Assembly: GCF_001040945.1 (NCBI RefSeq)
Contig: NZ_CP011930.1
Location: 1,736,001 to 1,800,000 of the forward strand
Direction: 5' to 3'
DNA: 64,000 bases
Source: Herbaspirillum seropedicae
GTDB taxonomy: Bacteria; Pseudomonadota; Gammaproteobacteria; Burkholderiales; Burkholderiaceae_D
The position numbers were made by a program, and so were the translations under genes. Below, in pieces: positions 55,617 through 64,000 of the stretch (the stretch's first letter is position 1; each line of letters begins with the position of its first letter). Below the pieces are notes generated by a model. The model was not told the origin of the DNA, searched no databases, and saw only the letters and a program-made list of their open reading frames with translations.

Positions 55617-56414
55617 ATGAATTTCATCAAGACCGCAATCGCCGCTTCTCTGGGCCTCATGGCTGTCGCTGTCCACCCGGCCATGGCCGATACCCTGGCT
55701 GATATCCAGAAAGCCGGCGTGGTCAAGATCGGCGTGCCGCAAGACTTCGCTCCCTATGGTTCGGTCACCTCCGACCTGCAGCTGCAGGGGCTGGACATCG
55801 ACGTGGCGCGCCTGGTGGCCAAGGGCATGGGCGTGAAGGCCGAGCTGGTGCCAGTCCCCATTTCCAGCCGCATGGCCTTCCTGCAGACGCACAAGATCGA
55901 CCTCATCATTTCCACCCTGGGCAAGAACGCCGAGCGCGAAAAAGTCATCGATTTCTCACAGGGCTATGCCCCCTATAACAACAGCGTCTTTGGCGTGGCC
56001 GCCATCAAGGTGGCGGGGCCCGCCGACCTGGCCAACCAGACCGTGGGCGTGGCGCGCAGCACCTTCGAGGACCTGATGCTCACCGACAGCGTTCCCAAGA
56101 GCACCGTGATCAAGCGTTACGAAGACAACAATGGCCTCATCGCCGCCTATGTCTCGGGGCAGGTGCAACTGGTGGGGACGGGCGACTTCGTGGCGTATGC
56201 ACTGGCCGAGAAGACGCCTGCCAACAAGCCGCTGCTGAAGTACATCATCAATGTCTCGACCTGCTATGTGGGCATGAACAAGGGCGAGCCCGCGCTCATG
56301 GCCAAGGTCAATGAGGCCCTGACCGCGTCCAAGAAGAGCGGTGAACTCAACGGCATCGTCAAGAAGTGGCTCAACGTGCCGCTGCCGGAAAAGATCGCCA
56401 CCACGTACCAGTGA
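55617..56414 (+). CDS. amino-acid ABC transporter substrate-binding protein (family 3), orphan
   Basis: A 265-residue periplasmic binding protein. The signal peptide ends at AMA-D (residue 22). The body follows the family 3 pattern: IGVPQDFAPYGSVTSDLQLQG, GLDIDVARLVAKGMGV and the cluster around TLGKNAEREKVIDFS. No permease or ATPase gene is adjacent, so it must use a remote importer or sense rather than transport. AAGGA lies 6 bases before the ATG. Confidence 0.9.
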   Translation: MNFIKTAIAASLGLMAVAVHPAMADTLADIQKAGVVKIGVPQDFAPYGSVTSDLQLQGLDIDVARLVAKGMGVKAELVPVPISSRMAFLQTHKIDLIISTLGKNAEREKVIDFSQGYAPYNNSVFGVAAIKVAGPADLANQTVGVARSTFEDLMLTDSVPKSTVIKRYEDNNGLIAAYVSGQVQLVGTGDFVAYALAEKTPANKPLLKYIINVSTCYVGMNKGEPALMAKVNEALTASKKSGELNGIVKKWLNVPLPEKIATTYQ

Positions 56415-56447
56415 GCTTCCGGTCAGGAGAGGCAGCGTGCCTCAATC

Positions 56448-56488
56448 ACATCACGTAGACGTGATGTAACGGTTGCGTGATTATCACG
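56448..56488. promoter_or_regulatory. double palindrome with four ATCACG half-sites
   Basis: ACATCACGTAGACGTGATGT (56448-56467) is a perfect 9-2-9 palindrome; CGTGATTATCACG (56476-56488) is a second one sharing the ATCACG word. They lie between the 3' ends of two convergent genes, just before a bidirectional terminator. Confidence 0.5.
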
Positions 56489-56504
56489 TAATCGAGAATG
56501 GATG

Positions 56505-56536
56505 AAAAAAAGCCACGGATCGCTCCGTGGCTTTTC
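56505..56536. terminator. bidirectional terminator between the binding-protein gene and metQ
   Basis: AAAAGCCACGGA (56508-56519) pairs with TCCGTGGCTTTT (56524-56535) around a TCGC loop. An A run on one side and a T run on the other allow use from both strands. Confidence 0.88.
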
Positions 56537-56579
56537 AACATTCGCAGCGCCGTCATACCGGCGCTGTCATGCCAACGAC

Positions 56580-57371
56580 TCAAAAGGCCGGGACGATAGC
56601 GCCCTGGTACTTCTCTTCGATGAACTTCTTCACGTCCGGCGAGTTCAGGGCAGCGGCCAGCTTCTTGATGGCCGGGCTGTCCTTGTTGTCTTCGCGCGCC
56701 ACCAGCAGGTTGGCGTAGGGCGAATTGGCGTCTTCGATGAACAGCGAATCCTTGACCGGGTTCAGCTTGGCTTCCAGCGCATAGTTGGTGTTGATCAGGG
56801 CGACATCGACCTGGTTCAGCACGCGCGGCAGGGTAGCCGCTTCCAGGGCGCGGAACTTCAGCTTCTTGGGGTTCTCGACGATGTCCTTCTGGGTCGCGGA
56901 GATGTTGGTGTTGTCCTTGAGCTTGATGAGGCCGTTGCGGGCCAGCAGCAGCAGGGCGCGGCCCGAGTTGGACGGATCGTTGGGGATGGCGATGGTGGCG
57001 CCATTGGGGATGTCAGCGATCTTCTTGTACTTCTGCGAGTAGGCGGCGAAGGGCTCGACGTGGACCTTGGCGACCGGTACTTCGATATCGTTCTTGTGGC
57101 TCTTCTTGAACTGGTCCAGGTAGGGTTGGTGCAGGAAGAAGTTACCGTCCACCTGTTTCTCGTTGGTCTGCGCGGCCGGCTGCACGTAGTCGGTGAAGAC
57201 CTTCACCTGCAGGTCGATGCCTTCCTTGGCCAGGGCCGGCTTGATGTGTTCCAGGATCTCGGCATGCGGCACCGGGGTGGCGGCGATGACCAGCTTGTCG
57301 GCAGCGTGCGCGCCCACGGAGAAGGCCAGGGCGGCGCCAGCGAAGAGGTGAGGGATCAGTTTGCGGATCAT
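56580..57371 (-). CDS. metQ: D-methionine ABC transporter binding protein MetQ
   Basis: A 263-residue NlpA/MetQ-family protein. The start at 57371 has GGAGA nearby. The signal peptide ends in AHA-A without a lipobox Cys, so it seems periplasmic rather than lipid-anchored. Family motifs are TPVPHAEILEHIKP, NFFLHQPYLDQF and IPNDPSNSGRALLLL. It is the last gene of metN-metI-metQ. Confidence 0.94.
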   Translation of the reverse strand: MIRKLIPHLFAGAALAFSVGAHAADKLVIAATPVPHAEILEHIKPALAKEGIDLQVKVFTDYVQPAAQTNEKQVDGNFFLHQPYLDQFKKSHKNDIEVPVAKVHVEPFAAYSQKYKKIADIPNGATIAIPNDPSNSGRALLLLARNGLIKLKDNTNISATQKDIVENPKKLKFRALEAATLPRVLNQVDVALINTNYALEAKLNPVKDSLFIEDANSPYANLLVAREDNKDSPAIKKLAAALNSPDVKKFIEEKYQGAIVPAF

Positions 57372-57472
57372 GTGTTTCTCCATTCTTGTAGTGACAATCA
57401 ATTCGACGTCGGTTGACGCATGAGCGGGCTCGTCCTTCATGGGGGCCGAGCCCGGGAACTTGCTTGCGGAAC

Positions 57473-58162
57473 TTACTTGCGGGTAAAGCGCAGCACCAGG
57501 CGGTCGCCAAAGAACTGCAACAACTGCACCAGTACCACCAGGATGGCGACCGTGACCACCATCACTTCGGTCTGGAAGCGCTGGTAGCCGTAGCGGATGG
57601 CCAGGTCACCCAGGCCGCCGCCGCCGATCACGCCCGACATGGCGGCATAGGACATGAGCGTGATGGCCGTGATGGTCACCGCAGCCAGCAGTCCTGGCAG
57701 GGCTTCCGGCAGCAGCGCGCCGAAGATGATCTGGCGGCGTCGCGCGCCCATGGCGGTACAGGCTTCGAGGATGCCGCGATCGATCTCGCGCAGCACGCTT
57801 TCGGTCAGGCGCGCAAAGAAGGGCGCGGTGCCGATCACCAGCGGCGGGATGGCGCCGGTCACGCCCAGCGAAGTCCCCACCAGCCACAGCGTGAAGGGGA
57901 TCAGCATGATCAGCAGGATCAGGAACGGCACCGAGCGCAGCACATTGACCACCAGCGACAGCACCAGGTAGAGGCCGCGCTGCTCCAGCAGCTGGCGACG
58001 GTTGGTGAGGAACAGCAGGATGCCCAGGGGCAGTCCCAGCAGCACCGTGAAGAACAGCGAGCCGCCGGTCATGGCCAGGGTTTCCAGGGTGGCGTCGCCC
58101 ACCTCGCCCCAGTCGATCACCGACAGATCGATCTGGCTGAACAGGGAAGACAGTGCGCTCAT
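57473..58162 (-). CDS. metI: methionine ABC transporter permease MetI
   Basis: An inner-membrane permease of 229 residues with about five TM helices and the family segments GGSLFFTVLLGLPLG and EALPGLLAAVTIT. Its ATG overlaps the stop of metN by four bases. metQ follows after about 100 bases. Confidence 0.94.
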   Translation of the reverse strand: MSALSSLFSQIDLSVIDWGEVGDATLETLAMTGGSLFFTVLLGLPLGILLFLTNRRQLLEQRGLYLVLSLVVNVLRSVPFLILLIMLIPFTLWLVGTSLGVTGAIPPLVIGTAPFFARLTESVLREIDRGILEACTAMGARRRQIIFGALLPEALPGLLAAVTITAITLMSYAAMSGVIGGGGLGDLAIRYGYQRFQTEVMVVTVAILVVLVQLLQFFGDRLVLRFTRK

Positions 58163-59169
58163 GCCAGCACCTCATGCTCGATGTCCGATGTCTGCAGGCG
58201 ATCGAGCACCTGTGCCAGCGCATCGGCGTCGCCGGAAAACTCCACCAGCAACTGCCCGTAAGGCGTGTCCTTGATGCGCGAGACGGTGCCGCGCACGATG
58301 GTGGCCAGGGCCGAGGTGGCCGCAGTCAGTTGCGAGAGGATGGGTTGTGCGGCGATATCGCCGGCATAGGTCAGGCGCACCAGCTTGCCATCGGGACGGC
58401 GCTGGTAGAGGCTCTCGCCGGCGTCCCAGGCGTGGCTCTGGGTCAGCAGGGAACGCGTGACCGCATGTTGCGGACGCAGGAATATATCCACCACGCGTCC
58501 CTGTTCGGCCACTGCGCCGCCATCCAGCACCGCCACGCGGTCGCAGATGCTGCGGATGACTTCCATCTCGTGGGTGATGAGTACGATGGTCAGGCCCAGC
58601 TTGCGGTTGATTTCCAGCAACAGGCGCAGGATGGACTGGGTGGTTTCGGGGTCCAGGGCCGAGGTGGCCTCATCGCAGAGCAAGAGACGCGGGTGGTTGG
58701 CCAGGGCGCGGGCAATGCCCACGCGTTGTTTCTGGCCGCCCGACAGTTGCGAGGGATATTGGTCGCGATGCGCATCCAGCCCCACCAGTTGCAGCAGCTC
58801 ATCGACGCGCGCGGCGCGTTCTTCGCGGCTGTAGCGGCCGGTGATCTTGAGCGGCCAGTCGATGTTCTGCGCCACCGTCTTGGCATTGAGCAGGTTGAAA
58901 TGCTGGAACACCATGCCCACCCGCTGGCGCAGGCCGAGCAGGGCTTCGTGGCCGAGGCCGGTGATGTCTTCGCCATCGATGAGGACGCGCCCGCTGTCGG
59001 GGCGCTCCAGCACGTTGAGGGTGCGGATCAGGGTGCTCTTGCCGGCGCCGGAGCGGCCGATGATGCCGAATACCTCACCCTGGGCGATATCCAGGTTGAT
59101 GTCGCGCAGCGCGATGATGTCACGCTGGCCGGCACGGTAGGTCTTGTGGAGTTGCTCGATGCGAATCAC
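58159..59169 (-). CDS. metN: methionine ABC transporter ATP-binding protein MetN
   Basis: A 336-residue ATPase. Walker A is GRSGAGKST, signature LSGGQKQRVGIARAL, Walker B LLLCDEATSALDPET. The C-terminal NIL domain (from about residue 260) allosterically senses methionine in relatives. The start codon is GTG at 59169 with a weak ribosome site. It begins the metNIQ operon. Confidence 0.95.
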   Translation of the reverse strand: MIRIEQLHKTYRAGQRDIIALRDINLDIAQGEVFGIIGRSGAGKSTLIRTLNVLERPDSGRVLIDGEDITGLGHEALLGLRQRVGMVFQHFNLLNAKTVAQNIDWPLKITGRYSREERAARVDELLQLVGLDAHRDQYPSQLSGGQKQRVGIARALANHPRLLLCDEATSALDPETTQSILRLLLEINRKLGLTIVLITHEMEVIRSICDRVAVLDGGAVAEQGRVVDIFLRPQHAVTRSLLTQSHAWDAGESLYQRRPDGKLVRLTYAGDIAAQPILSQLTAATSALATIVRGTVSRIKDTPYGQLLVEFSGDADALAQVLDRLQTSDIEHEVLA

Positions 59170-59200
59170 GATGGTCAGTGTTAAGGGAACTGCGGAAGTC

Positions 59201-59213
59201 TAACTTTTAGTTA
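59201..59213. promoter_or_regulatory. small palindrome upstream of metN
   Basis: TAACT-TTT-AGTTA is a perfect 5-3-5 inverted repeat 32 bases before the metN start. It lies in the AT-rich patch expected to contain the metN promoter; its role is unknown. Confidence 0.3.
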
Positions 59214-59325
59214 TTAGGCGGGAAACGAAAATGAAGTTACTAGCTTATGAGATAAAGGCATGATGATACCCCCTCCCGTCCTCGCCGGCTGGGAGGAAGG
59301 AAAGGGGAGGGAGGAGGGGCCAGTC

Positions 59326-60552
59326 TCAGGCAGCGCTGGCCAGGGCTGCGGTTCTTGCCTGGGAGGCCTGGTAGGCCTCGTGGGCCAGCACTTGCCGCAC
59401 TGTCGCCACGACGTAATCGATCTCGGCCTCGGTGGTGCCGCGCCCCAGCGAGAAGCGCACGGCATTGCGCGCCACGTCCGGCGAGCGGCCGATGGCCAGC
59501 AGCACGAAGGAGGGGGCAGCGGCGGCGGAATTGCAGGCCGAACCGGCCGATACGGCAATGCCCAGCAACTGGCTGCCCAGCGTGCCGTGACGGGTCGGCG
59601 GGAAGCTGACATTGAGATTGTGCGGCACGCGCTGGCGGGCGCAGCCATTCAACTGCACGCCGGGCAGATCGGCCAGCCCGGCCCAGAGCCGGTCGCGCAG
59701 CGCGCCGATGCGGCGGCTTTCTTCTTCCAGCAGGCGGCCTGCCAGGGCGAAGGCCTCGCCCATGCCGACGATCTGGTGGGTGGCCAGGGTGCCCGAGCGC
59801 ATGCCGTTTTCATGGCCGCCGCCGTCGATCTGGGCTTCCAGCTTGAGCTGCGGATTGTGGCGCACATAGAGCGCGCCGATTCCCTTGGGACCGTAGACCT
59901 TGTGCGCCGAGAAGGACATCAGGTCCACCTTCAGCCGGGTCAGGTCGATGGCGATCTTGCCCGCCGCCTGTACCGCATCGACGTGGAACACCACGTCGTG
60001 GGCCGCGCAGATCTCGCCCAGCTCGGCAATGGGCTGGATGACGCCGATCTCGTTGTTCACGTACATCACCGACGCCAGCAGGGTATCGGGCCGCAGCGCG
60101 GCGCGCAGCTGTTGCGGCGTGATCAGGCCATCCGCTCCGGGCTGCAGGTAAGTGACCTCGAAGCCCGCCTTTTCCAGGGTATGCATGGTATCGAGCACGG
60201 CCTTGTGCTCGGTGGGCACGGTAATGAGGTGATTGCCGCGCCCCTGCGCGCGCAGCGCATAGGCTGCGCCCTTGAGGGCCAGGTTGTTGGATTCGGTCGC
60301 GCCGGAGGTCCAGACGATCTCGCCTGGTTGCGCCCCGACCAGGCCCGCCACCTGGGCGCGCGCCTGTTCCACCGCGCGTCGCGCCTCCCAGCCGAAGGGA
60401 TGGGAGCTGCTGGCGGCATTGCCGAACTTGTCCGTGAGGAAATCGCACATCACCCGCGCCACCTGGGGATCGACCGGCGTGGTCGCGCCATAGTCCAGGT
60501 AGATGGGAAAACGAAGATCAGCCGGCGGGCGACAGGGGGCAGGGGCGTTCAT
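59326..60552 (-). CDS. cysteine desulfurase, NifS/IscS family (stand-alone)
   Basis: A PLP enzyme of 408 residues that removes sulfur from cysteine. The N-terminal motif is [11 protein letters not shown] (usually YLDYSATTPVD), the PLP Lys lies in [12 protein letters not shown] and the active-site Cys in [14 protein letters not shown]. The HENGMRSGT stretch is close to the family consensus. No IscU/IscA/IscR genes adjoin it, so it is a housekeeping paralogue or serves a specialised sulfur acceptor. The methionine importer and a LysR regulator lie nearby. Confidence 0.9.
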   Translation of the reverse strand: MNAPAPCRPPADLRFPIYLDYGATTPVDPQVARVMCDFLTDKFGNAASSSHPFGWEARRAVEQARAQVAGLVGAQPGEIVWTSGATESNNLALKGAAYALRAQGRGNHLITVPTEHKAVLDTMHTLEKAGFEVTYLQPGADGLITPQQLRAALRPDTLLASVMYVNNEIGVIQPIAELGEICAAHDVVFHVDAVQAAGKIAIDLTRLKVDLMSFSAHKVYGPKGIGALYVRHNPQLKLEAQIDGGGHENGMRSGTLATHQIVGMGEAFALAGRLLEEESRRIGALRDRLWAGLADLPGVQLNGCARQRVPHNLNVSFPPTRHGTLGSQLLGIAVSAGSACNSAAAAPSFVLLAIGRSPDVARNAVRFSLGRGTTEAEIDYVVATVRQVLAHEAYQASQARTAALASAA

Positions 60553-60831
60553 GATGCGATCCGGAGAATGAGGTGATACAGGGCGCAGCGGGTACGACAG
60601 GCCTACATTACGTCGCTTGCCTTATCTGGAAAACGAATTTGCCGCTATTTGTATATACGGTTTACGTGTTTCTTTCAAGCAATCGATGCAAAGGCGCCGG
60701 CGGCAAGGCTTCCCGGCCTTGGCGCTAGCGGCGCATTAGCTTATACAAAATTATTATACTGAAATAGAATACAGACAAACCTATAATTCGAAAAACATAT
60801 GCAAGCACTTTGATCAAGGAATGCGATTTCG
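60553..60831. other. divergent spacer between cysteine desulfurase and LysR genes
   Basis: About 280 bases; the half nearest the LysR gene is AT-rich. TATAAT (60782-60787) is a likely -10 for the LysR gene, and TATAAT on the minus strand (60753-60758) a likely -10 toward the desulfurase. Matching -35 elements are weak. An 11-base word TTTGTATATAC (60648-60658) recurs inverted at 4730-4740. Confidence 0.45.
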
Positions 60832-61770
60832 ATGGACCTGAACCAGCTGGAAGCCTTTGCAGCGGTAATGACCCTGGGGAGCGTGACCGGCGCCGGGCGC
60901 AGCCTGGGCCGTTCGCAGCCGGCGGTCAGCAAGGCCATCGGCGACCTTGAGAGCGAGCTGGGCTATGCCCTGTTCGACCGCAACGGTCCGCGCGTGACGC
61001 CCACGGCCAAGGCCTTCCTGCTCTATGAAGAGGTGGAGCGCTCGTTGGTGGGCCTGCGCAGCATCCGCGAACGCGCGCTGGAAATCGCCCGCGAAGAAGT
61101 CCATCCGGTCCACCTGGTGGCCACGCCCGCGCTGGCCTCGACCATCGCCCCGGCGGCCCTGCAATTGCTGGCGGCCGATGGGCAGCATGCCTTTCCCGAA
61201 CATGTCCACCTGCGCAGCGCCTCGGCCGAGCAGGTCGTGCATGCGGTCCTGCATCGCACCGTCAGCCTGGGCCTGACCTCGCTGCCGGTAGCCCATCGCG
61301 GGCTGGACCTGCACTGGATCGGCGAAGCGCCCTGTGTGGCCGTGGTGCGCGCCGATCATCCCCTGGCCAGCAAGGACAAGCTGACCCGCGCCGCCCTGCG
61401 CGGCCAGCGCGTCATCACCATGTCCAACCGCTATCGCCTGCGCCAGCGCGTGGAACTGGCGCTGGGTGAAGACAGCCAGCTGGATGTGGCCATCGATACC
61501 AATACTTCCTTCAACGCCATCATGGCCGCCCGCGCCGGACTGGGGGTGGCGCTGGTGGAGCCGGCCACGGCCTATGGCATGCCCATCGAAGGCATGGTGG
61601 TCAAACGCCTGGCGGTGGAGATTCCGTTTTACTTTGGCGTGGTCACGCCCTATGGCAAGCCGGTCGAAGGCGTCACCGAGCGCCTGATCGACGCGGTCGA
61701 ACAGGCCGCGCGCACGACCTTGCAGGGCTTCGTCAAGCGCGACGCCAGCCTGCATGATGAATTGTTATAA
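60832..61770 (+). CDS. LysR-family transcriptional regulator
   Basis: A 312-residue regulator. The N-terminal helix-turn-helix is typical (MDLNQLEAFAAVMTLGSV, then AGRSLGRSQPAVSKAIGDLE), followed by a two-lobe effector domain. It starts about 280 bases from the divergent desulfurase gene and 131 bases before the flavoprotein gene in the same direction. Either or both could be targets. Confidence 0.92.
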   Translation: MDLNQLEAFAAVMTLGSVTGAGRSLGRSQPAVSKAIGDLESELGYALFDRNGPRVTPTAKAFLLYEEVERSLVGLRSIRERALEIAREEVHPVHLVATPALASTIAPAALQLLAADGQHAFPEHVHLRSASAEQVVHAVLHRTVSLGLTSLPVAHRGLDLHWIGEAPCVAVVRADHPLASKDKLTRAALRGQRVITMSNRYRLRQRVELALGEDSQLDVAIDTNTSFNAIMAARAGLGVALVEPATAYGMPIEGMVVKRLAVEIPFYFGVVTPYGKPVEGVTERLIDAVEQAARTTLQGFVKRDASLHDELL

Positions 61771-61901
61771 ATGATTTCGCAGTAAGCAGTACCGCAGCAG
61801 GCAGCAGCGTCAACCGGGAAGGGCGTTGCATCACAAAACCCGAAACCAGACGATCTCAGGCCATGGCCTGTGACGTCTTTTCATGCTTTTGACGAGGCGA
61901 T

Positions 61902-63392
61902 ATGCAAGACACCGAACCGACCCCAACCGACGCCACTTGCGCCACCTACGCTGCGCCCCCGCAAGGGCTGGCGGCACTGGAGGCGCGCCTGCGCCAGGAC
62001 CTGCAATGGCTGGCCCTGCCGGGAAAGTCGTGGACGCCGCAGATCGAGCGCGAGGGCGTGCCGGTGCTCGACGTGGCCATCATCGGTGGCGGCCAGGCTG
62101 GCATGGCCGCTTCGGTGGCGCTGTCGCACCTGGGCATTCCCAATGTGATCTACGACCAGTCGCCCAAGGACTTCGAAGGCCCCTGGGCCACCACGGCGCG
62201 CATGGAAACCCTGCGCTCGCCCAAGACCCTGACCGGCCCGGCGCTGGGCTTCCCGGCGCTGACCTTCCGCGCCTGGTTCGAGGCGCAGTTCGGGCTGGCT
62301 GCGTGGGAGGCGCTGGACAAGATCCCGCGCCTGCAATGGATGGATTACCTGCGCTGGTTCCGTCGCGTGATGCAGCTCGATATCCGCAACGAGCATCGCG
62401 TGCTGGCCGTGCAGCCGCGTGCCGACGGCATCGTGGCATTGCAATTGCAATCGCCGTCGGGCGCCGCCACCGTGCTGGCGCGCCGCGTGGTGGTGGCGAC
62501 CGGCCGCGATGGCCTGGGCGGCGCCTATCTGCCGCCGCTGGCCGGGCAACTGCCGCGGGACCGCTGGGCCCATTCCTCCGACCTGTTCGACTATGCCAGC
62601 CTCAAGGGCAAGCGCGTGGGCGTGATCGGCGGCGGCGCCTCGGCCATGGATAGCGCCGCGACCGCACTGGAAGAGGGCGCGGCCCGCGTGGACATGCTGA
62701 TCCGCCGCAAGGACCTGCCGCGCATCAACAAGGGCAAGGGCTCGGGCAGCCCCGGCCTGGTCAATGGTCACCTGCATCTGCCGGATGAATGGAAATGGCG
62801 CATCCGCCATTACGTCAATGCGCAGCAGGTGCCGCCGCCCTCGGGCAGCACCCGCCGCGTCTCGCGCTTTGCCAATGCGCGCTTCCTGCTGGGCACGGCG
62901 ATCGAGTCGGTGCAGATCCAGCCAGATGGCGCGCTGCTGCTGCACACCAATCGCGGCCCGCTGGAGCTGGATTTCCTGTTCTTCTCCACTGGCTTCAAGA
63001 TCGACTGGAGCCTGCGCCGCGAATTCAGGGACATCGCCCCGCACATCCTCAACTGGAGCGACCGTTACACCCCGCCCGCCGGCGAAGAAGACCAGGAGCT
63101 GGCCGACTCGCCCTACCTGGGACCGGTGTTCGAATTCCAGCAAAAGACCCCGGGCAGCCTGCCGGGACTGGAGCGTGTGCATTGCTTCTGCTATCCGGCC
63201 GCGGCCAGCCATGGCACCGTCTCCGGCGACATCCCTGCCATCAGCGATGGCGCCTATCGCCTGGCGCAGGGCATTGCCGCGTTGATGTACAGCGAAGATG
63301 TGGAATACCACTACCGCAATATCCAGGCCTATGAAGAGCCCGAACTGGAAGGCGACGAGTGGACCGAGTCGCCATGGGAGCTGCCGGCATGA
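61902..63392 (+). CDS. FAD/NAD(P)-binding flavoprotein oxidoreductase (monooxygenase-like)
   Basis: A 496-residue flavoprotein with two Rossmann motifs: FAD site VAIIGGGQAGMAASVAL near residue 58 and NAD(P) site VGVIGGGASAMDSAATAL near 245. This two-dinucleotide layout resembles flavin monooxygenases and N-hydroxylases. GAGG lies 5 bases before the ATG. The stop overlaps the start of an ABC permease gene (ATGA), so it belongs to that importer operon and may modify the imported compound. No specific substrate can be named. Confidence 0.87.
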   Translation: MQDTEPTPTDATCATYAAPPQGLAALEARLRQDLQWLALPGKSWTPQIEREGVPVLDVAIIGGGQAGMAASVALSHLGIPNVIYDQSPKDFEGPWATTARMETLRSPKTLTGPALGFPALTFRAWFEAQFGLAAWEALDKIPRLQWMDYLRWFRRVMQLDIRNEHRVLAVQPRADGIVALQLQSPSGAATVLARRVVVATGRDGLGGAYLPPLAGQLPRDRWAHSSDLFDYASLKGKRVGVIGGGASAMDSAATALEEGAARVDMLIRRKDLPRINKGKGSGSPGLVNGHLHLPDEWKWRIRHYVNAQQVPPPSGSTRRVSRFANARFLLGTAIESVQIQPDGALLLHTNRGPLELDFLFFSTGFKIDWSLRREFRDIAPHILNWSDRYTPPAGEEDQELADSPYLGPVFEFQQKTPGSLPGLERVHCFCYPAAASHGTVSGDIPAISDGAYRLAQGIAALMYSEDVEYHYRNIQAYEEPELEGDEWTESPWELPA

Positions 63393-64000
63393 GTGGCGCC
63401 ATCGCCCGGAGCGTGGTGCAGGCGCTGATGGTGGTGCTGTTGATGACGGTGATCGTCTTCTTCGGCCTGCACATGATCGGCAATCCGGTCGATATCCTGA
63501 TCGGCCAGGATGTCGACCAGGTCGACCGTCTGCGCATCATCCAGGAGCTGGGGCTGGACCAGCCGGTCTGGCGTCAGTACCTGGCCTTCCTCAATGGCGC
63601 GCTGCATGGCAACCTGGGCAACAGCTTCGTCTATAACACCCCGGCCATCCTGCTGATCTTCCAGCGTCTGCCGGCCACCCTCGAGCTGGCCTGTGCGGCG
63701 CTGTTGCTGGCCTTGGTGGTGGGCGTGCCGTTGGGTCTCTTCGCGGGCATGAAGCCGGATCATCCCTTCTCGCGCCTGGTCATGACCACCAGCATCTTCG
63801 GCTTTTCGCTGCCGACCTTCTGGATCGGCCTGATGCTGATCATGGCCTTTTCGGTCACGCTGGGCTGGCTGCCCTCGGGGGGACGCGGCCAGACCGCTGA
63901 ACTGTTCGGCGTGCAATGGTCGTGGCTGACGGCCGATGGCTGGCGTCACATGATCTTGCCGGCGATCAATCTGTCCTTGTTCAAGATTTCACTGGTCATT
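63389..64000 (+). CDS. ABC transporter permease, DppB family (truncated by window end)
   Basis: The first 204 codons of an inner-membrane permease. TM1 (VVQALMVVLLMTVIVFFGLHMI) is followed by the DppB-type VDQVDRLRIIQELGLDQPVWRQYLAFL and GNLGNSF, then further TM helices. The start ATG overlaps the flavoprotein stop by four bases. The gene continues beyond 64000, where other importer subunits are expected. Confidence 0.9.
   Translation, partial: MSGAIARSVVQALMVVLLMTVIVFFGLHMIGNPVDILIGQDVDQVDRLRIIQELGLDQPVWRQYLAFLNGALHGNLGNSFVYNTPAILLIFQRLPATLELACAALLLALVVGVPLGLFAGMKPDHPFSRLVMTTSIFGFSLPTFWIGLMLIMAFSVTLGWLPSGGRGQTAELFGVQWSWLTADGWRHMILPAINLSLFKISLVI

Overview
The window is high-GC (well above 60% by eye) Gram-negative DNA. 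Gene content and protein style (NodT-type outer-membrane factor, TamA/TamB, class I fumarase next to a TIGR00645 membrane protein, MetNIQ, many OmpR/LysR/MarR regulators) fit a betaproteobacterium of the Oxalobacteraceae. Herbaspirillum is my best guess from general resemblance; no database was searched. It reads as chromosomal core with a few accessory patches.

Layout. 0-2.5 kb: the 3' end of an unknown gene, two small Pro/Tyr-rich envelope proteins, then trpS. trpS is preceded by a 17-codon leader ORF with tandem Trp codons and mutually exclusive hairpins, which looks like a Trp attenuator. 2.5-15.3 kb: an envelope-stress and efflux block: OmpR/EnvZ-type two-component system, divergent Spy/CpxP-like periplasmic protein, then mdtA-mdtB-mdtC and an outer-membrane factor. 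This parallels the BaeSR/Spy/MdtABC theme of enterics. 15.4-20.8 kb: fused PabB-PabC, DHA2 MFS pump, EamA exporter, CorA. 21-28 kb: a five-gene TonB receptor plus Nik/Dpp-type ABC operon behind a Fur-like box and a palindrome lodged in the promoter spacer. 28-36 kb: a diguanylate cyclase with a small partner, then tamA-tamB. 36.3-45.4 kb: Fpr reductase, an orphan LuxR response regulator, HxlR/GST divergent pair, tRNA-His, fumarase-murI with a TIGR00645 protein, and acs.

45.5-47.7 kb: tRNA-Ser(GGA), followed at once by an AT-richer three-gene cassette: a STAS-GHKL ATPase, a DUF4325-like STAS protein, and a membrane-anchored helical protein. It looks horizontally acquired and is the best candidate here for an undescribed signalling or defence module. 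47.7-51.4 kb: two small proteins, then a MarR regulator with two near-identical operators controlling a VOC protein and a flavin monooxygenase. 51.4-55 kb: CheY plus a small partner, a methyl-accepting chemotaxis protein and a ribbon-helix-helix-like protein. 55.6-60.6 kb: an orphan amino-acid binding protein, metN-metI-metQ, and a stand-alone cysteine desulfurase. 60.8-64 kb: a LysR regulator, a flavoprotein oxidoreductase, and the start of a Dpp-type ABC permease cut by the window end.

No CRISPR array, rRNA, insertion sequence, integrase or replication origin was seen. Long ORFs antisense to real genes are GC-rich shadows and were left out.
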